A DNA stretch of 64,000 nt from Hermatobates lingyangjiaoensis. Its lineage: Eukaryota > Arthropoda > Insecta > Hemiptera > Hermatobatidae. Both the position numbers and the translations under genes were made by a program. Below, one piece after another: positions 42,161-53,802 of the stretch; position 1 is the first letter of the stretch; each line of letters starts with the position of its first letter. The notes beneath the pieces were generated by a model, which saw nothing but the letters and a program-made list of their open reading frames with translations, made no database searches and was not told where the DNA came from. The stretch is taken from positions 124,001 to 188,000 of the forward strand of contig JAPFBL010001929.1 of assembly GCA_026182355.1 (NCBI GenBank), read 5' to 3'.

Positions 42161-42386
42161 GGCGGCGGGGGAGGGGAGAGTGCGTGTGGAGACGTTTCCT
42201 TACCGCCTGGCAGACGACTCCTGGCACCGCGTCGCGCTCTCCGTCTCAGGACCTCGCCTCGCTGTTCACGTCGACTGTCGGCCTCTCTACTCTCGTCTCC
42301 TGCCCCACACTCTCGACACCAACTTCTCCCTGCCGCAGCTCTCTCTCTGGGTTGGCCAGCGCAACAACAGACACTCCCTCTTCAAG
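42161..42386 (+). CDS. NELL-like gene, exon (thrombospondin-N / laminin-G-like domain, part 2)
   Basis: 226 bp; the first base completes the AG|G arginine codon from the previous exon, followed by 75 codons and a phase-0 GTAACC donor. It reads ETFPYRLADDSWHRVALSVS, then LAVHVDCRPLYSRLL and LSLWVGQRNNRHSLFK. The ADDxWHxxxLxxS, HVDCxxxY and WxGQRNxxHxxFK strings are those of the NELL TSPN domain, including its conserved cysteine. Strikingly GC-rich and rich in G/C-ending codons compared with its introns. A mariner remnant begins 56 bp after the donor. Confidence 0.94.
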
Positions 42387-42441
42387 GTAACCATATTTTC
42401 AACATCAATTTTGCATGAAACAGCAATTTAATTAATTATTA

Positions 42442-42982
42442 GGGTGTGCATAATCATTGTCGCTTTTCCCAAAAATTTTATTTGACAAACACTTTTATTC
42501 TGGAACATATTCACCATCTAATTCAATTACCACTTCCCATTTGCTTGGTAGGCTGTCGATTCCACGAGTGAAGAAATTGCACTTCTTAGAGTAATACACT
42601 CTTTAATGGTAGTCACTGAGTCATCGAAACTATCGTAGACTATGTTTTTCCAAACCAATTTTTCATTAACGTGATAGTCTGTAGGCTCTTCTTAGGAGAA
42701 TATGGCAGTTGAGGGAGAAGGTCCCATCCTTTTGTCGGTAACAGATTTGACAACTCGACCTTCGACATGTGTTCTATATGATTGTGCTGCACTCTAACCT
42801 CTCTCTTCAGTGGTAGAGCATACTACGACGGATATGTAGATAATTTTTGATACGCAATCTGAAAAAGAGGATAATTTGAATAAATAAAAAACTTAAACAA
42901 AACCATATGTTATTTTTTTTGAAATTTTACTAATTCTTTTAAAATTTATTGAAAAAAAGGCCGCAATAATTATGCACTCACG
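42442..42982 (-). mobile_element. Second mariner-like element, decayed
   Basis: Ends GGGTGTGCATAATCATTG and the inverted CGTGAGTGCATAATTATTG flanked by TA. Minus-strand remnants: PQLPYSPKKSLQTI (the YSPD region with the Asp lost), SFDDSVTTIKE, and a C-terminal KWEVVIELDGEYV. About 540 bp, so most of the gene is deleted. A different lineage from the element at 15312-16233. Confidence 0.8.
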
Positions 42983-44369
42983 TAATAATTTTCTACAGCA
43001 AAATCGAGTACGACATTTTCTATATAACAACAGCGTTATTGCTCAATTAATTTAAATTATTTAACTCTATACAACTGAATTATGACTTCTCTTTACTTTG
43101 TAGCAGTCTCAACAGTAAAACCAGTAGTAGTAGTGGTAGTAGAAGTAGCAAAAGTAGTAGTAGTAGTAATATTACCATTAGAAGTTTCAATAATAGTTTT
43201 TATCCTTATGGTTGGTCTTGTAGTAGTAATTGTTGTTCAGAGTTGGGATGATAATATTGTTGCAAGATGTTGATGAAGACATTCTACCTTTTGATATTTT
43301 TACAATAATTCCAAAAAATGAGAAATAACCGAAATGATTCTATATAGGGATTGTTAAGATCTGATGTTCCTGTCCCTTGATGAATAACAAGTTTAAGCCT
43401 TTGAATAGCTTTTCTGCTAAATCATTCTTAAGGACTACTGCCTAAGCAGAATTGCATAAAGCCATACTTTCGTAGTTTGTTAACATTCATTTATTTCCTT
43501 TCCATTTCGTTAACACATTATTGTGCACAGCTTCTTTTCGTAAATGACCCTTAAGGGGCTCTTTGATGTGGGCTGTATTGACGCTTATGAGAATCAGAAA
43601 CGAATGATACCATCCTTTCAGATCGTTTGTTATCATTTGTTATTTTCTTTCCTTTTGGAAAACACTCCATTGTGCATACCTCTTCTTGCTGAATGGTTTG
43701 AATGATTTTTTGCCATTCTTAGTTTATTTAAGACATAAAATTTTATTTATTGTTTAAATTAGAATATTTTTAGATTTTAGTTAAATAATTAATAATTTCA
43801 TTTAAAAACTAGTACATTTTATTTGACATTGTTTCAATAGTTCTTTATTTTGTTGCTTCATTATCATAAATATAAACCCATACATTAAAGTATAGTTTAT
43901 TGATTTAATTATAATTTTTATATAAACAGTAATTTTAAAACAATTAAGGGAAACGAATCCAAAAATTACGAAAAATAATGGAAAATAATTGTACTTTTTT
44001 TAAATTTTTTTTCTTTGTCAATAAAGAAAAATTAATCAAGATTTCTACATTCATACGTAAAATATTATATTCATATTAAGTCAAATGTAAATTTCAATGT
44101 TGTTTCTATTCTTTTTAATATTTTATTATTACAAGTTTGAAGCTTTTGATCAAGATTTGGTTTCATTCAGGGATAGAAATAATAACTCATTTCAAAACAA
44201 ATTGTCTAAAGTACTACATTGCACTCTGTTAACTCATTTTTAGGAAACAATGTGATATAACCTCCCAAGAATCAGATTAAATAGTGCAAAATAATTCCTT
44301 AAATATTTTTTTTATGAATCGAAGAAGATCACATTTAAATCGAAAGGTTGAAAGTGTTCCATACATTAA
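42983..44369 (+). other. Intron sequence, no gene recognised
   Basis: AT-rich. Contains a TAG/GTA trinucleotide-rich stretch at about 43110-43230 (its Val-rich frame is a repeat translation). Confidence 0.5.
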
Positions 44370-45290
44370 TAAACAACATCTGGTTTGGCCTACACTCAAC
44401 TTTACTATAAATTAACTTAATACCAATCTTAATACCAATATAATATATAATGTCTCATTTAAGCATAATGAGATGTTTAAGTCTCAATGGGAGATGTTTA
44501 TTAGTCTTTCATTCCTGATGTAGTACAGATAGTGATTGATCCACTTATCAGTATATACGCTTATTTTTATATATAACACCACTGATCCAAATAATCTCAT
44601 TAGTATAACTGCAGGAGTAATAACATTTCTGAAAAGCCAAATTGAAAATTTTCTGATATGTAATAATTTCCTACAAAAGGAGGAGTTTATCTGACCTCCT
44701 TCTACATTGAAAACTTAAGACAAATTTTCCTACTTGAAACTTGAAAATATTCCTGAAAAATGTTAGAAGCATCTAAGAACAAATGTCATTTTAAGATCAC
44801 TTTTAATTTCAAAATTTTTAAAAAAAATCAGTTTTCTTTCCCTTTGTCAAGAATCATAAAAATCCATTTTTGTCTGATGCAGTGTTATCTTCCCCTGCGT
44901 ACTGTTCTCTGTTATAAAGTTGCTGTACATGTATACTGAGGAACCATATATTTGTAATTAGAAAGTTTGTCATAATCAAATCAAATTTAAAGCCGGCTTT
45001 TCAGTATAATTTAAAACTAATATAGCTGGTAGCCTGAAATTTTTGAAAATAATAGATATGTACTATTAGACTGGAATAGTAAAAAACAGGATATTTGTCA
45101 ACAACATATTGAGAAAGAGTCCATTCTGCACACTTCAATATTATTCAAGGTTAATATGATATATAAACAACAAAATTTACATCTGGTATTAACCTTTGTT
45201 CGGGAGGGTACATATAGATTGATTAGAGCATTTTGGTTGATACAACTATCATACCATGGAAAGCATCAGAAATTGTGTATTTGTTTAACG
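44370..45290 (-). repeat. Interspersed family E, copy 0 (reverse)
   Basis: On the minus strand it follows copy 2 (54735-55757) block by block: AATCAATCTATAC-type, ATTCTAGTCTAATAG, AACAGAG, TTTGACAAAGGGAAAGAAAA, GTAGAAGGAGGTCAGAT, then CACTATCTGTACTAC, CATTCC, ATTTAAGCATAATGAGA and AGTGTAGGCCA. Non-coding. Confidence 0.75.
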
Positions 45291-45539
45291 TTGATGTTTT
45301 ACATGTAAGAATGTTATTCTTTCACATCTCATATTGAGTTCTTAAATTATTTAAAAACTTTTCATTAAATAAATGAAAAAACTACAAGTATAACAAGTAA
45401 ACCATTAGGTCAGGGTCAATGTTCAGTTTTTATAGCTTTATTGCTCTTTACCGTAATTGAAATTTCATGAATATCTATGTACTTATAAAACTCTGTTATC
45501 CGCGTTTATATGTTTGCACATGCTCTATATTGAATAATA

Positions 45540-45610
45540 AGTTTGAAGTTTGGTGGGCATCGAACCCACTTCCTTGGTATAGCAGATCCAATGCACCTCG
45601 AGGGCTTTCG
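45540..45610 (-). repeat. tRNA-like fragment
   Basis: Minus strand has GGAAGTGGGTTCGATGCCC, a good B box, with weak sequence toward an A box (TTGGATCTGCTATACC). Not a foldable tRNA; likely an old tRNA-derived SINE head of another family. Confidence 0.4.
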
Positions 45611-45683
45611 TACAGCTAGCTTTCAAAACCTTATATAAATAACGTCAAAATATTAAATAATAGTTTTTCGACATAAATTATAA

Positions 45684-45830
45684 CAAACTAGCAAACGTAC
45701 CCGTTTTTGACGGAATCAAAAATTCTATTATACTTGGTATTCGAAAATGCCATTAGAAATTATACAATATTAGAAAATATCCTTATTAGTACAGTGTTAA
45801 GCAAATGTTATAAATGTTATAAAACTGACT
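45684..45830 (+). repeat. Interspersed repeat 'actagcaaa', copy 2
   Basis: ACTAGCAAACGTACCCG, TTTGACGGAATCAAAAATTC and following sequence match 8287-8450. Confidence 0.7.
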
Positions 45831-46333
45831 AAGTTATGAAATATTTTTTTTTAAATAATAAATAAAAATACTCAGTATTCTAGAGTGAACTAAAAACGGG
45901 AACAAACTTGGAACTGTTTTGAAATTATCTACCTTTATGAAAGCTAGTACCTTTCTTATGAAGATAAAGTACTTTTCTTATGAAGGGATATTACAGAGAA
46001 AGAAAAAAGTTTATTTTCTAAATGTATTTTTATGACGCTTAAAGTTTGCGATTTATAAGGGATTCTAAAGTTTTAGATATACGAACCACCCATGCACATC
46101 TATACATCATGAATAAAAAGAAACCAACCATCTATTCAGGAATATGAAAACAAATAAACTACCACCATCTCATAACCGGTTTGTATTATTACCATTATTC
46201 TTTACTTAAAGTAAAGTTAAAATAGATTCCAGGGACTTCAAAGCACGAACATTACTGTAATCAAAGAATAGATAATTTTTTTTATGAAAAACTATACATT
46301 ACATTTTCAATAAACTTAATTTTTACAACTTTT

Positions 46334-47955
46334 TACTTTACTATAAGTAAAGTATAGTGATCGTGAAAAAATTCGATCTCGAGATTTTGACGGAATTACA
46401 TGTTTTGAGGTACCAGAAGTCGTTTTATGACGTTTTTACGATGATGTCTGTGTGTGTGTGGGTGGGTGGGTGGGTGGGTGCGTGTGTTAGCATTGCTTGT
46501 TACCACGCTACGGTCCAGAATCTTTGATGGATCAAGTTGATATTTTACACAAAAATGGGCCCCATTTAGACGAAGATCCCTATTGTTTGGGAAGAATTAT
46601 GCATGATGGGAAAGTCACTTTTTTGCCAAAAACCGTTTTTTTTTAAAACATTTTTTTCTCCTAAACTGATAACCCTAGAGTTTTGAAATTTTGACATTAT
46701 CTTTAAGGTTACAAATAGAACAAACGAAAAATATATCCAGAATTTTAAAACAACAGGAAATATTTTTTTTTTAATAAAATGTAAAAATTTTGACTTATAA
46801 TTCAATCTCAAACCTTGTGAGAGCGATACAAGCCATACTGTTTGACGGACAAGAATGAAACTATGCCTACAAATAGAACATTATATGGCAAATGAGTTGA
46901 GATATTTTTTTTTGAAATTACTTTCGCTATAGGGGCGTTACAGTACGATTTGTGTTTTCAGAAAATGATTTTTTGACGCTAAACGGCTCGTTAAAAAATT
47001 ATGAAAATTTGACCAAAAATGGAACAAAAAATTAGCAATTCATAAAAAAAAAATCATGAAGTTTCAATTACGGGAAAGCGCAATAACGATATAAAAACTG
47101 TTTGTTTATTCTAGACTAAGAGATCACCTGCTATACTTGTCGAATTTTTTGTATTTTTTTACATTGTTTACATTGACTTAGAAATTTTTTGAGGGAATCA
47201 ACTGACATAAAATTGATGTTTCTAATGGAAAAATGAAAATATATTATTGACTTATAAGAGATGTAAGAGGAATAATATTGTGGAGGTAAATGATAACACT
47301 CATTAAAAAAAAATTCGTATATATGTTATTTGACAAAGGGGAAGGAAAATGATCTTATTAAATACTAAGAAGCCATAAAATTCCCAGTATAATAATTCTG
47401 TTAAAAACCAAAAATGTAAAAGATAATTCAAAATTGAAATCTTTCGTTTAGAGATTAATAACTGTAATTATCGTACATCTTTAATTAACAAATCACCTTA
47501 AAACAACATTTTCTTCGCTGTTTAAGAAGTTTTTCAGAGAAAAAAAGAGTATTTTACTGTTTCAAATTTCAAAATTTTACATTAACATTCAATGTAGAAG
47601 GATGTCAAGTAAACGATGTAAGAAATCTACTGGCCATTTGAACAATAGCCATGTTCTCTTGTAGGATACTATTTCGTTTCAAGAAATGTTTACTTTGGTT
47701 TTTCAAAAATGTTATTACTGCTGTAGTTATACTAATGGAATTATTTGTAAATAATAAATTATTTGTGATGTACAAAAATAAGCTTATAAATTGATATGTC
47801 CTTCAATCACTATCTGTACTACCTCAGGAATGACAGGCTAATAATTATATCCCCTTTAGATGTTTACGTTATGCTTAAATGAGACGTTATGTTTTATATA
47901 CTCAAGAAATTTGACATTAAGTTACTTATAGTAAAGTAGAGTGTAGGCCACTCCA
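46334..47955 (+). repeat. Interspersed family E, copy 1
   Basis: Starts with TACTTTACTATAAGTAA (46334-46350), whose exact complement lies at 47922-47938. Between them are blocks shared with copy 2: TTGACGGAATTA, ACCACGCTACGGTCCAGAAT, GGGAAGAATTATGCATGA, GACGCTAAACGGCTC, TATACTTGTCGAATTTTT. A (TG)n/(GGGT)n patch at 46450-46480 is private to this copy. It lacks a ~450-bp segment present in copy 2. No protein-coding frame; conserved end GTGTAGGCCACTCCAGATTT. Confidence 0.85.
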
Positions 47956-47960
47956 GATTT

Positions 47961-48268
47961 TTAGGTTAGGCTGCAGTGACAGTCCCACGAGAGAACACAT
48001 ATAGGCCAAACTTTGGCCCTTTATGATACTACACAATAAACATTTTACATTGGGAGTCCTAGCTCAAAAGTATTTTGAGTATCTAACGATTATCTAACAA
48101 ATGTATAGACGCGGGATCGACGGCTTAACGTCCTCTCCGAAGGACGACGTGTTCACATTTTTTCACCTTCCGCGTGAATACGAGTAAATCGAAAGTAAAA
48201 GTGGGTATAAAACTCCGGATCTACCAGTCTAGATGTGGGCACGTAAGCCAGTGGGCTTATTCTGGCCT
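47961..48268 (-). mobile_element. tRNA-derived SINE, CCTAA-tailed
   Basis: Reverse copy: TTAGGTTAGG, GACAGTCCCACGAGAGAACAC, CATTGGGAGTCC, body, and a diverged head at the right (CCAGTGGGCTTATTCTGGCC). Inserted at the end of family E copy 1. Confidence 0.82.
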
Positions 48269-48422
48269 TATAAATTTAGTTTATTCCATTTAATAAATTA
48301 AAAAGAAGTTAGTTAACGAACATGGATGCAACATCTCAGTGAGAGATCCTGGGTGTTCTTGTTAAACGTTTTATTTTTAATTCATTACTGCGCAGTCTGT
48401 TTTTAGATATTTAATCAAATTA

Positions 48423-48526
48423 GGGGATTTCAAAAATTAAGTCTGCACACAAATAAAAGTGTTCGAAACGCATTGTTAGTTTTCATATTAAACTTTTTGT
48501 GTGTACACGTAATTTTTGAAATCCCC
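48423..48526. mobile_element. 104-bp derivative of the IP2 element
   Basis: Inverted ends GGGGATTTCAAAAATTA / TAATTTTTGAAATCCCC as in IP2, enclosing only GTGTTCGAAACGCATTGTTAG (the 3' half of an E/F-type motif) and TTTTCATATTAAAC. Foldback-like, deleted through the ribozyme core. Confidence 0.75.
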
Positions 48527-49975
48527 AATATGATTTCTTTTTATATTCATATCTTTATTTCTTGTTATAATAATTTTATTTCCATTTGTTCTGTCCCTAA
48601 TTGGCAATTCTCATATTGATTTGATAATTTAACCTTTCAGATGTTCCTACGCCAAAACTTAAAAATAATTTGAATTTTCGAAATGTGATAATACAGAATA
48701 ACCTTCATTAACTGGAAGTTCTTAGAGACTTGTTCGCTTTTCTATTCTCGATGCATGATATGTATCACTTTGAATTTCTCCTAACTGCATTAATAGTTGT
48801 CATTTCGAATGTAGATCTCATGTGTTTCTCAACAGAGTGCTGTTTGCATAGGTTTCTAGATGTTGAAGTACATTTAGAAATAGTTTTAATAAAATTTAAA
48901 ACATTAAAAAAGGTTTTGGGTACATGTGTTCATACCACGTTTCGGGTCATCATAAATGTTTCTATCGTGTGTAGTAAATATAATTGTAGAATATAAAAAC
49001 AGTATCCTAAGAAACAAAGTGAGAACCAGTATATGTTACATATTTTGGATAACATTCTTATAAATAAGGATAAGCACCTTATATTTTAATGAGGAAAATA
49101 AGTTTATTCGATAAAAATATCAATATTGAAATATTGGAATTTGGTTAGGGTTAAATAGAATTCCGAGAAGAAGAAAAATATTTATTGGTAATTGTGGTCA
49201 AGAAAACAATACATTAATATTGAAATAATTATTTAATAATATTGATTTCTTGATCAGGCCACAACAATAAACTAGAAGGCTGCATGTAATCTGTGTGCAT
49301 CTGGTGGACAACACTGGTTTACGAGAAATTGTGTAAACAAATGAATCACCCAGCAATCAAACTCACCTGAAGTATGAACTTATTCTTTGGGGAACGATTT
49401 TTCTTCAACTGAAGAATTTATTCGCTAGTTTGGTGAGTTTGCTATCAAAATAAAAAAAAAAACATGTGTTGATTGGCTGCTGTTAGTGAAGAGGACATTT
49501 AGATTAGTGATATATCTTGTCATCATTGTTTAATCCATTCAAGAAATAGGAGACGACGAAACATTTAAAAAGAATGGCTAGTTTATAAATATACTAGGCT
49601 ACCCGTGACCCTTTGTGTCACTCAGAAATTATAGCAATGGTGATTGTAATAAGTTCACTCAGCATACTTGACATGAATAATTTTAATTGTTCCTTGTTAT
49701 TAAGGCACGGAGATAGATTCTTATATGACCCAAGCTTTTCATATTGTATTGTTAACATGATTCAAGATATATACACAGTAAGTATATTTAGCGAGATAAA
49801 AATCATTTAAAAGTAAAAAAAAACAATTATTTTATGAAATAATTAACTAAAACATTAATTAAAGTTCTATACACAATCAAATAGTCTAAGGTGGTGCAAT
49901 CAGTTGTTATGTGCTATTTACTCATTTCAGGGTAATGAGCTAATGAATAGTCTCCACTATAAAAATGTATTAGTA
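48527..49975 (+). other. Intron sequence, no gene recognised
   Basis: AT-rich; frames of 65-88 codons at 48730-48996 and 49613-49810 match nothing I know. Confidence 0.45.
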
Positions 49976-50018
49976 TAAACAACGCGTTTCGAACACGTAG
50001 TGTTCTTCTTCAGGCTTA
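49976..50018 (-). ncRNA. Hammerhead-like ribozyme motif G
   Basis: Minus strand: stem I TAAGC/GTTTA (5 bp, one G-T), CTGAAGA, extra A, stem II GAACAC/GTGTTC, GAA, stem III ACGCGT, U17. Same family as E/F, but stem I differs in sequence while staying paired. A single copy; no inverted partner found. Confidence 0.7.
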
Positions 50019-50515
50019 ACTAAGAAAAATACAATGTCATCAGACAGTTATCTATAGTATAAAGTCAATGGTACAAAATAAAATAGAGAAGAGAGTACAT
50101 ACCCAGGCTGAGTGTATGTATTCTTATATTTGTGTTCGTATTTCGTTATAATTCTCTGTTATATTTTCAAAACGTCTTCTACACTTAGTGTTAGAGCGAA
50201 TGTAAAGACCCTGCCTAACCTTTTGGGAAAAATAACAAAGAAGTGTACCTGCTTTCCGATATGAAACAGATGTGCATTCCATACCCTCACCCACTTCCAT
50301 CCTATTCCCAGTCAGTTGTACCACAGACATTCACTATTAGGTATGTACTCACTTCCTTATTTTATTTTGCACCATTTACTTTATACTATATAATTAATTG
50401 CTTTCAAGAATTGGACAATAAACTGAATATCAAATAAATACTAATATATTTTTTTATATAAAATAATATAAGAGTCGTTAGCACTCTCATTTTTTTTTCG
50501 TTAACTGTTGTTAGT

Positions 50516-50842
50516 GGGGGCAAGAATAACTCAGTAACTAAGCTGAATTACCCTGGACTGCTAGAACCGGGGTTCTATACCCACTCTAGCCATAGATTTA
50601 TTCACGCGGGAGGTGAAAAAAGTCTGATCGTCCTTCTGGAAGGACATTAAGCCGTCGGTTCCAAGCCCGTACTCCTCTCAGTGTCAGGTACTCGTTAAAG
50701 ATCTCTACTCTAAATATATTAGAGTTAACTAAAATTTAGGACTCCCAATGTGGAATATTCCTCGTATTGTATCACAAAGAGCCAATCTTTTTGGACTATG
50801 TGTTTTCCTTCATGGGAAGACTACAGCAACCTAACCTAACCT
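50516..50842 (+). mobile_element. tRNA-derived SINE, CCTAA-tailed
   Basis: GGGGGCAAGAATAACTCAGTA, GGGGTTCTATACCC, TTTATTCACGCGGGAGGTGA, GTCAGGTACTCGTTAAAG, GGACTCCCAATGTGGAAT, TGTATCACAAAGAGCC and CAACCTAACCTAACC. Confidence 0.85.
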
Positions 50843-52641
50843 GACTATAATTGTCAAAGTAGAAGAAAAAAATCAACAGATAAGTACTGATGATGGACTG
50901 AAAATGTTGAAAACACATGAATACCTTAAAAACAGCATTAAAGAGAGGAATAGTGCTAAGTAAGAAAAATCTAAAAAATTCAGGTATCTAAAACATACAA
51001 AAAGGATAAGAAGTGAAACAAAATCAAAATAATTATTTAATAAGAAACATGTAATTAATAAGAGTAAAGTGAACATTTATTATTGATGATAAATACTGAA
51101 AGTAGGATTAGACATAGCTCCCAGGAGACAAATTCCTTGAAGTTGTTAGAGAAAAAAGGTGTTTGCATGATGTAGAAGCTCTTAAAGATATGCTCTGATG
51201 ACAATGGGTGGAGAACATGGATATGAGTTTATTTATCTTTTCTGTTATTTTACATGAATAACATGGTTATAATATACATAAACATTAATCAAGCTGGTTA
51301 CTGTCAAGTCATTAACAGAGGAACAAAAAATTGATTGGAAGTCAATACATAGCATAAAGAAGATTTAATGAACATGATTGTGACAGTAATGACTAAGTGT
51401 ATTCTGGTGTAATGAGAAAGCCGGTTCTATTGGCTTTGTGTCATCAAAGAGCAGAGGAAGCGAGTCTCTACTGGCGGTTTATTGTATTTGGTCACGGTTT
51501 CTATGTAGACAGCCCTAGAGGGCTAGGAGGCCTGTCTGCCCCCGAATGAAACATCGATCTTCTGCTCATTGATAACATTCTCTCTCTCTTTTCTGCTTAG
51601 ACTTCCGTCTCACTCTCCTAGGTCGTCACGTCAAGTCGTTCTCAATAGATAACCTACTCCCTTTTTAGTTTAACTTGCCCTTTTATGAGGTTATCAATCA
51701 AGATAAACCTTTTTATAAAAGACTAAAAACAAAATCATTTTCTCCTACCTTTTAATAAATAAAATTGCCTGGTATAATAAAATAGCTAGGATAAAAATAA
51801 TGGGTTTAGTTTTTACGTTAATGGATCTTTTTATCAAATGGAAAAAAAAAGCTTACCTTTTGTATCAATTTTCATTTTGTTTTAAAAATAATATATTCAC
51901 CAGTGACCGCTAATTGTGAATTATTATATTTGTTTAAATATTATTAATTTTGCAATTGCGATATACTTACATAAGTTTATTGCCAACTAAACTAATTTAT
52001 TGTTTCGCATTGAGCATTCGAAAGGTGCCCAAGTCATTTCACTAGAAGGTATGAGAGGTTATAAATGTGGGCTACTTATAGGCTTTAATACCTTTTAATG
52101 GTGCTTTAGGGGAGGAAGCTGTGCCTGATTTATATTTTTGCACCCATTTTAGTAATAAGTGAACCGAACTACCAGGTTGATACATCGTCGTCTCCTATAA
52201 TTTACCTCAATCAAGTTTAGTAGAGATGGCATCTTTTATGAGTACCTGATATCCTGTCTTGATTATGACTTTGCCGGTACATGATGGATTTTCGAACTCC
52301 TTATGAAAATGTAGCTGGCAATCATGAGGATTCGAACAATGTACAAAAGGCAAGTACGCTACTTTCTCATTTTCAATATAGTTGACGTAATTTATTAGTA
52401 TAATGTATATAATAACTGTATTATAATGAAGTAACGTTAAAAAAATCAGTGAAGTTGACAGTTGATTATTTCTAAAAAGATGTGTGCTTATAGGAAAGTT
52501 GAGTATCAACCGTCCAGAATTTTAATGTTTTTTTTTCAACGATCCAAACCTGATTGAGGCATTTTAGTTATTCCATATTACGAGTCACAGTGGAGGTTGA
52601 AAAAAAGCACAGCTTTTGAAGTACTCTGCTATCATCAAACA
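50843..52641 (+). other. Intron sequence, no gene recognised
   Basis: AT-rich except 51410-51580 (GC-richer, unassigned). No splice-bounded coding block seen. Confidence 0.45.
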
Positions 52642-52951
52642 TTTTTTTTTATTTAAACCGATCCCATGGCGGGTGATAATGTCAGCCGTTTACCGGCTTT
52701 TTGTTTGATCGGTGATTGCACAGATTCTATATTGGGAGTCCTAAATTTTTCTTAACTCTAGTGTATTTCGAGTAGGGATCTTTAACGAGTACCTGACATT
52801 GTACAGGCTGGGATCGACGGCTTAACATCCACTCCGAATGTACTCAGATTTAGTCACCTCCCGCGTGAATAAATCGAGTTCCAGGTGGGGATCGAACCCC
52901 GGACTACCAGCCCAGAGGCGAGTACGTTAACCACTGAGCTAACCTGGCCCC
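52642..52951 (-). mobile_element. tRNA-derived SINE, full length, tail 'a'
   Basis: The most complete copy. On the minus strand: GGGGCCAGGTTAGCTCAGTG, TACTCGCCTCTGGGC, GGGGTTCGATCCCCACC, CTCGATTTATTCACGCGG, GTCAGGTACTCGTTAAAG, AGGACTCCCAATATAGAATC, CACCGATCAAACAAAAAGCC, GGTAAACGGCTGAC, CCATGGGATCGGTTTAAAT and an A-run. Confidence 0.93.
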
Positions 52952-53527
52952 ACTATGGCCATCTTAAAAATACGATTTATCTTTTGTTTGTTTGAGATTC
53001 AAGAAATAAAAGACTTGCAAGAAACTGTGAAAAGGAGGAGATAGAAACTAACAGCATGATTTAATTTTTCTCGGATTGAAATTAATGTATGCTTAGAAAT
53101 CTCAGACTTTTTATGTCTGTTTAATTCGTTAAACTCAACTTGGAAATCCAGTTTGTAATGCCTTTAAGTATTTTATAAAGAATGTGTTTTAATTCTAATG
53201 TAACATTATGCTTTGTATAAAGAGATGAAAGTGACAAAAAAATAATAACTTGATATAGTCGTGATAACTATATAGTCTTGATATAGTTATGCATACAGCA
53301 GTGTTTATATTTGGCATTTTCAATTAGTAGTTTTCATATTCTGGGATGGTATTTCATAGTGTTAATATTTGGGGTACACCAATACACCATATTGAAGTAT
53401 TGAAGTCACCATCTGGTAATACTCATATTTTATGATACCATTTAGTAGTGCTCATATTATCTTTGTCATTTAGTAGTTTTCATATTTAGCAGTGCATTGT
53501 CATTTCATTTATTGATTTAGCAGTCCA

Positions 53528-53625
53528 TTGAACTCGTCCATTGTCAAAATTGAAATGACACTATTGTACATAGCTTGCTCTTGACAATGGATGTATTTCA
53601 AAAGTAGTCGAGACATTAGTTAACT
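53528..53625 (+). repeat. 95-bp foldback repeat, copy 1
   Basis: CTCGTCCATTGTCAAAATTG...GCTCTTGACAATGGATG; CCATTGTCAA and TTGACAATGG are internal inverted repeats about 40 bp apart. Followed by TTTCAAAAGTAGTCGAGACA. Recurs at 57959 and, inverted, at 58257. Confidence 0.85.
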
Positions 53626-53669
53626 TAGGAGTTAATTTCAATTATTTATTTCAATTATTATTAATTATT

Positions 53670-53671
<2 letters not shown>

Positions 53672-53700
<29 letters not shown>
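53672..53700 (+). repeat. (TTA)n microsatellite
   Basis: Run of ATT/TTA units inside an AT-rich block. Confidence 0.9.
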
Positions 53701-53702
<2 letters not shown>

Positions 53703-53802
53703 AATTTCAATTATGGTATTTCAAGACAATAATTTTTAAAAAACATTGTTAGTACTATGACTCGAAGATGATCACATCGATTGTTTTAGATATACATTTT
53801 TT

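Noticed and set aside
43082..43273. Valine-rich membrane-like frame
   Set aside because: Translation of a GTA/TAG trinucleotide-rich stretch; no other support.
52888..52951. Genuine tRNA gene
   Set aside because: A and B boxes are present but the arms do not form a full cloverleaf, and the same head is followed by the same body and tail in many copies; it is a SINE head.
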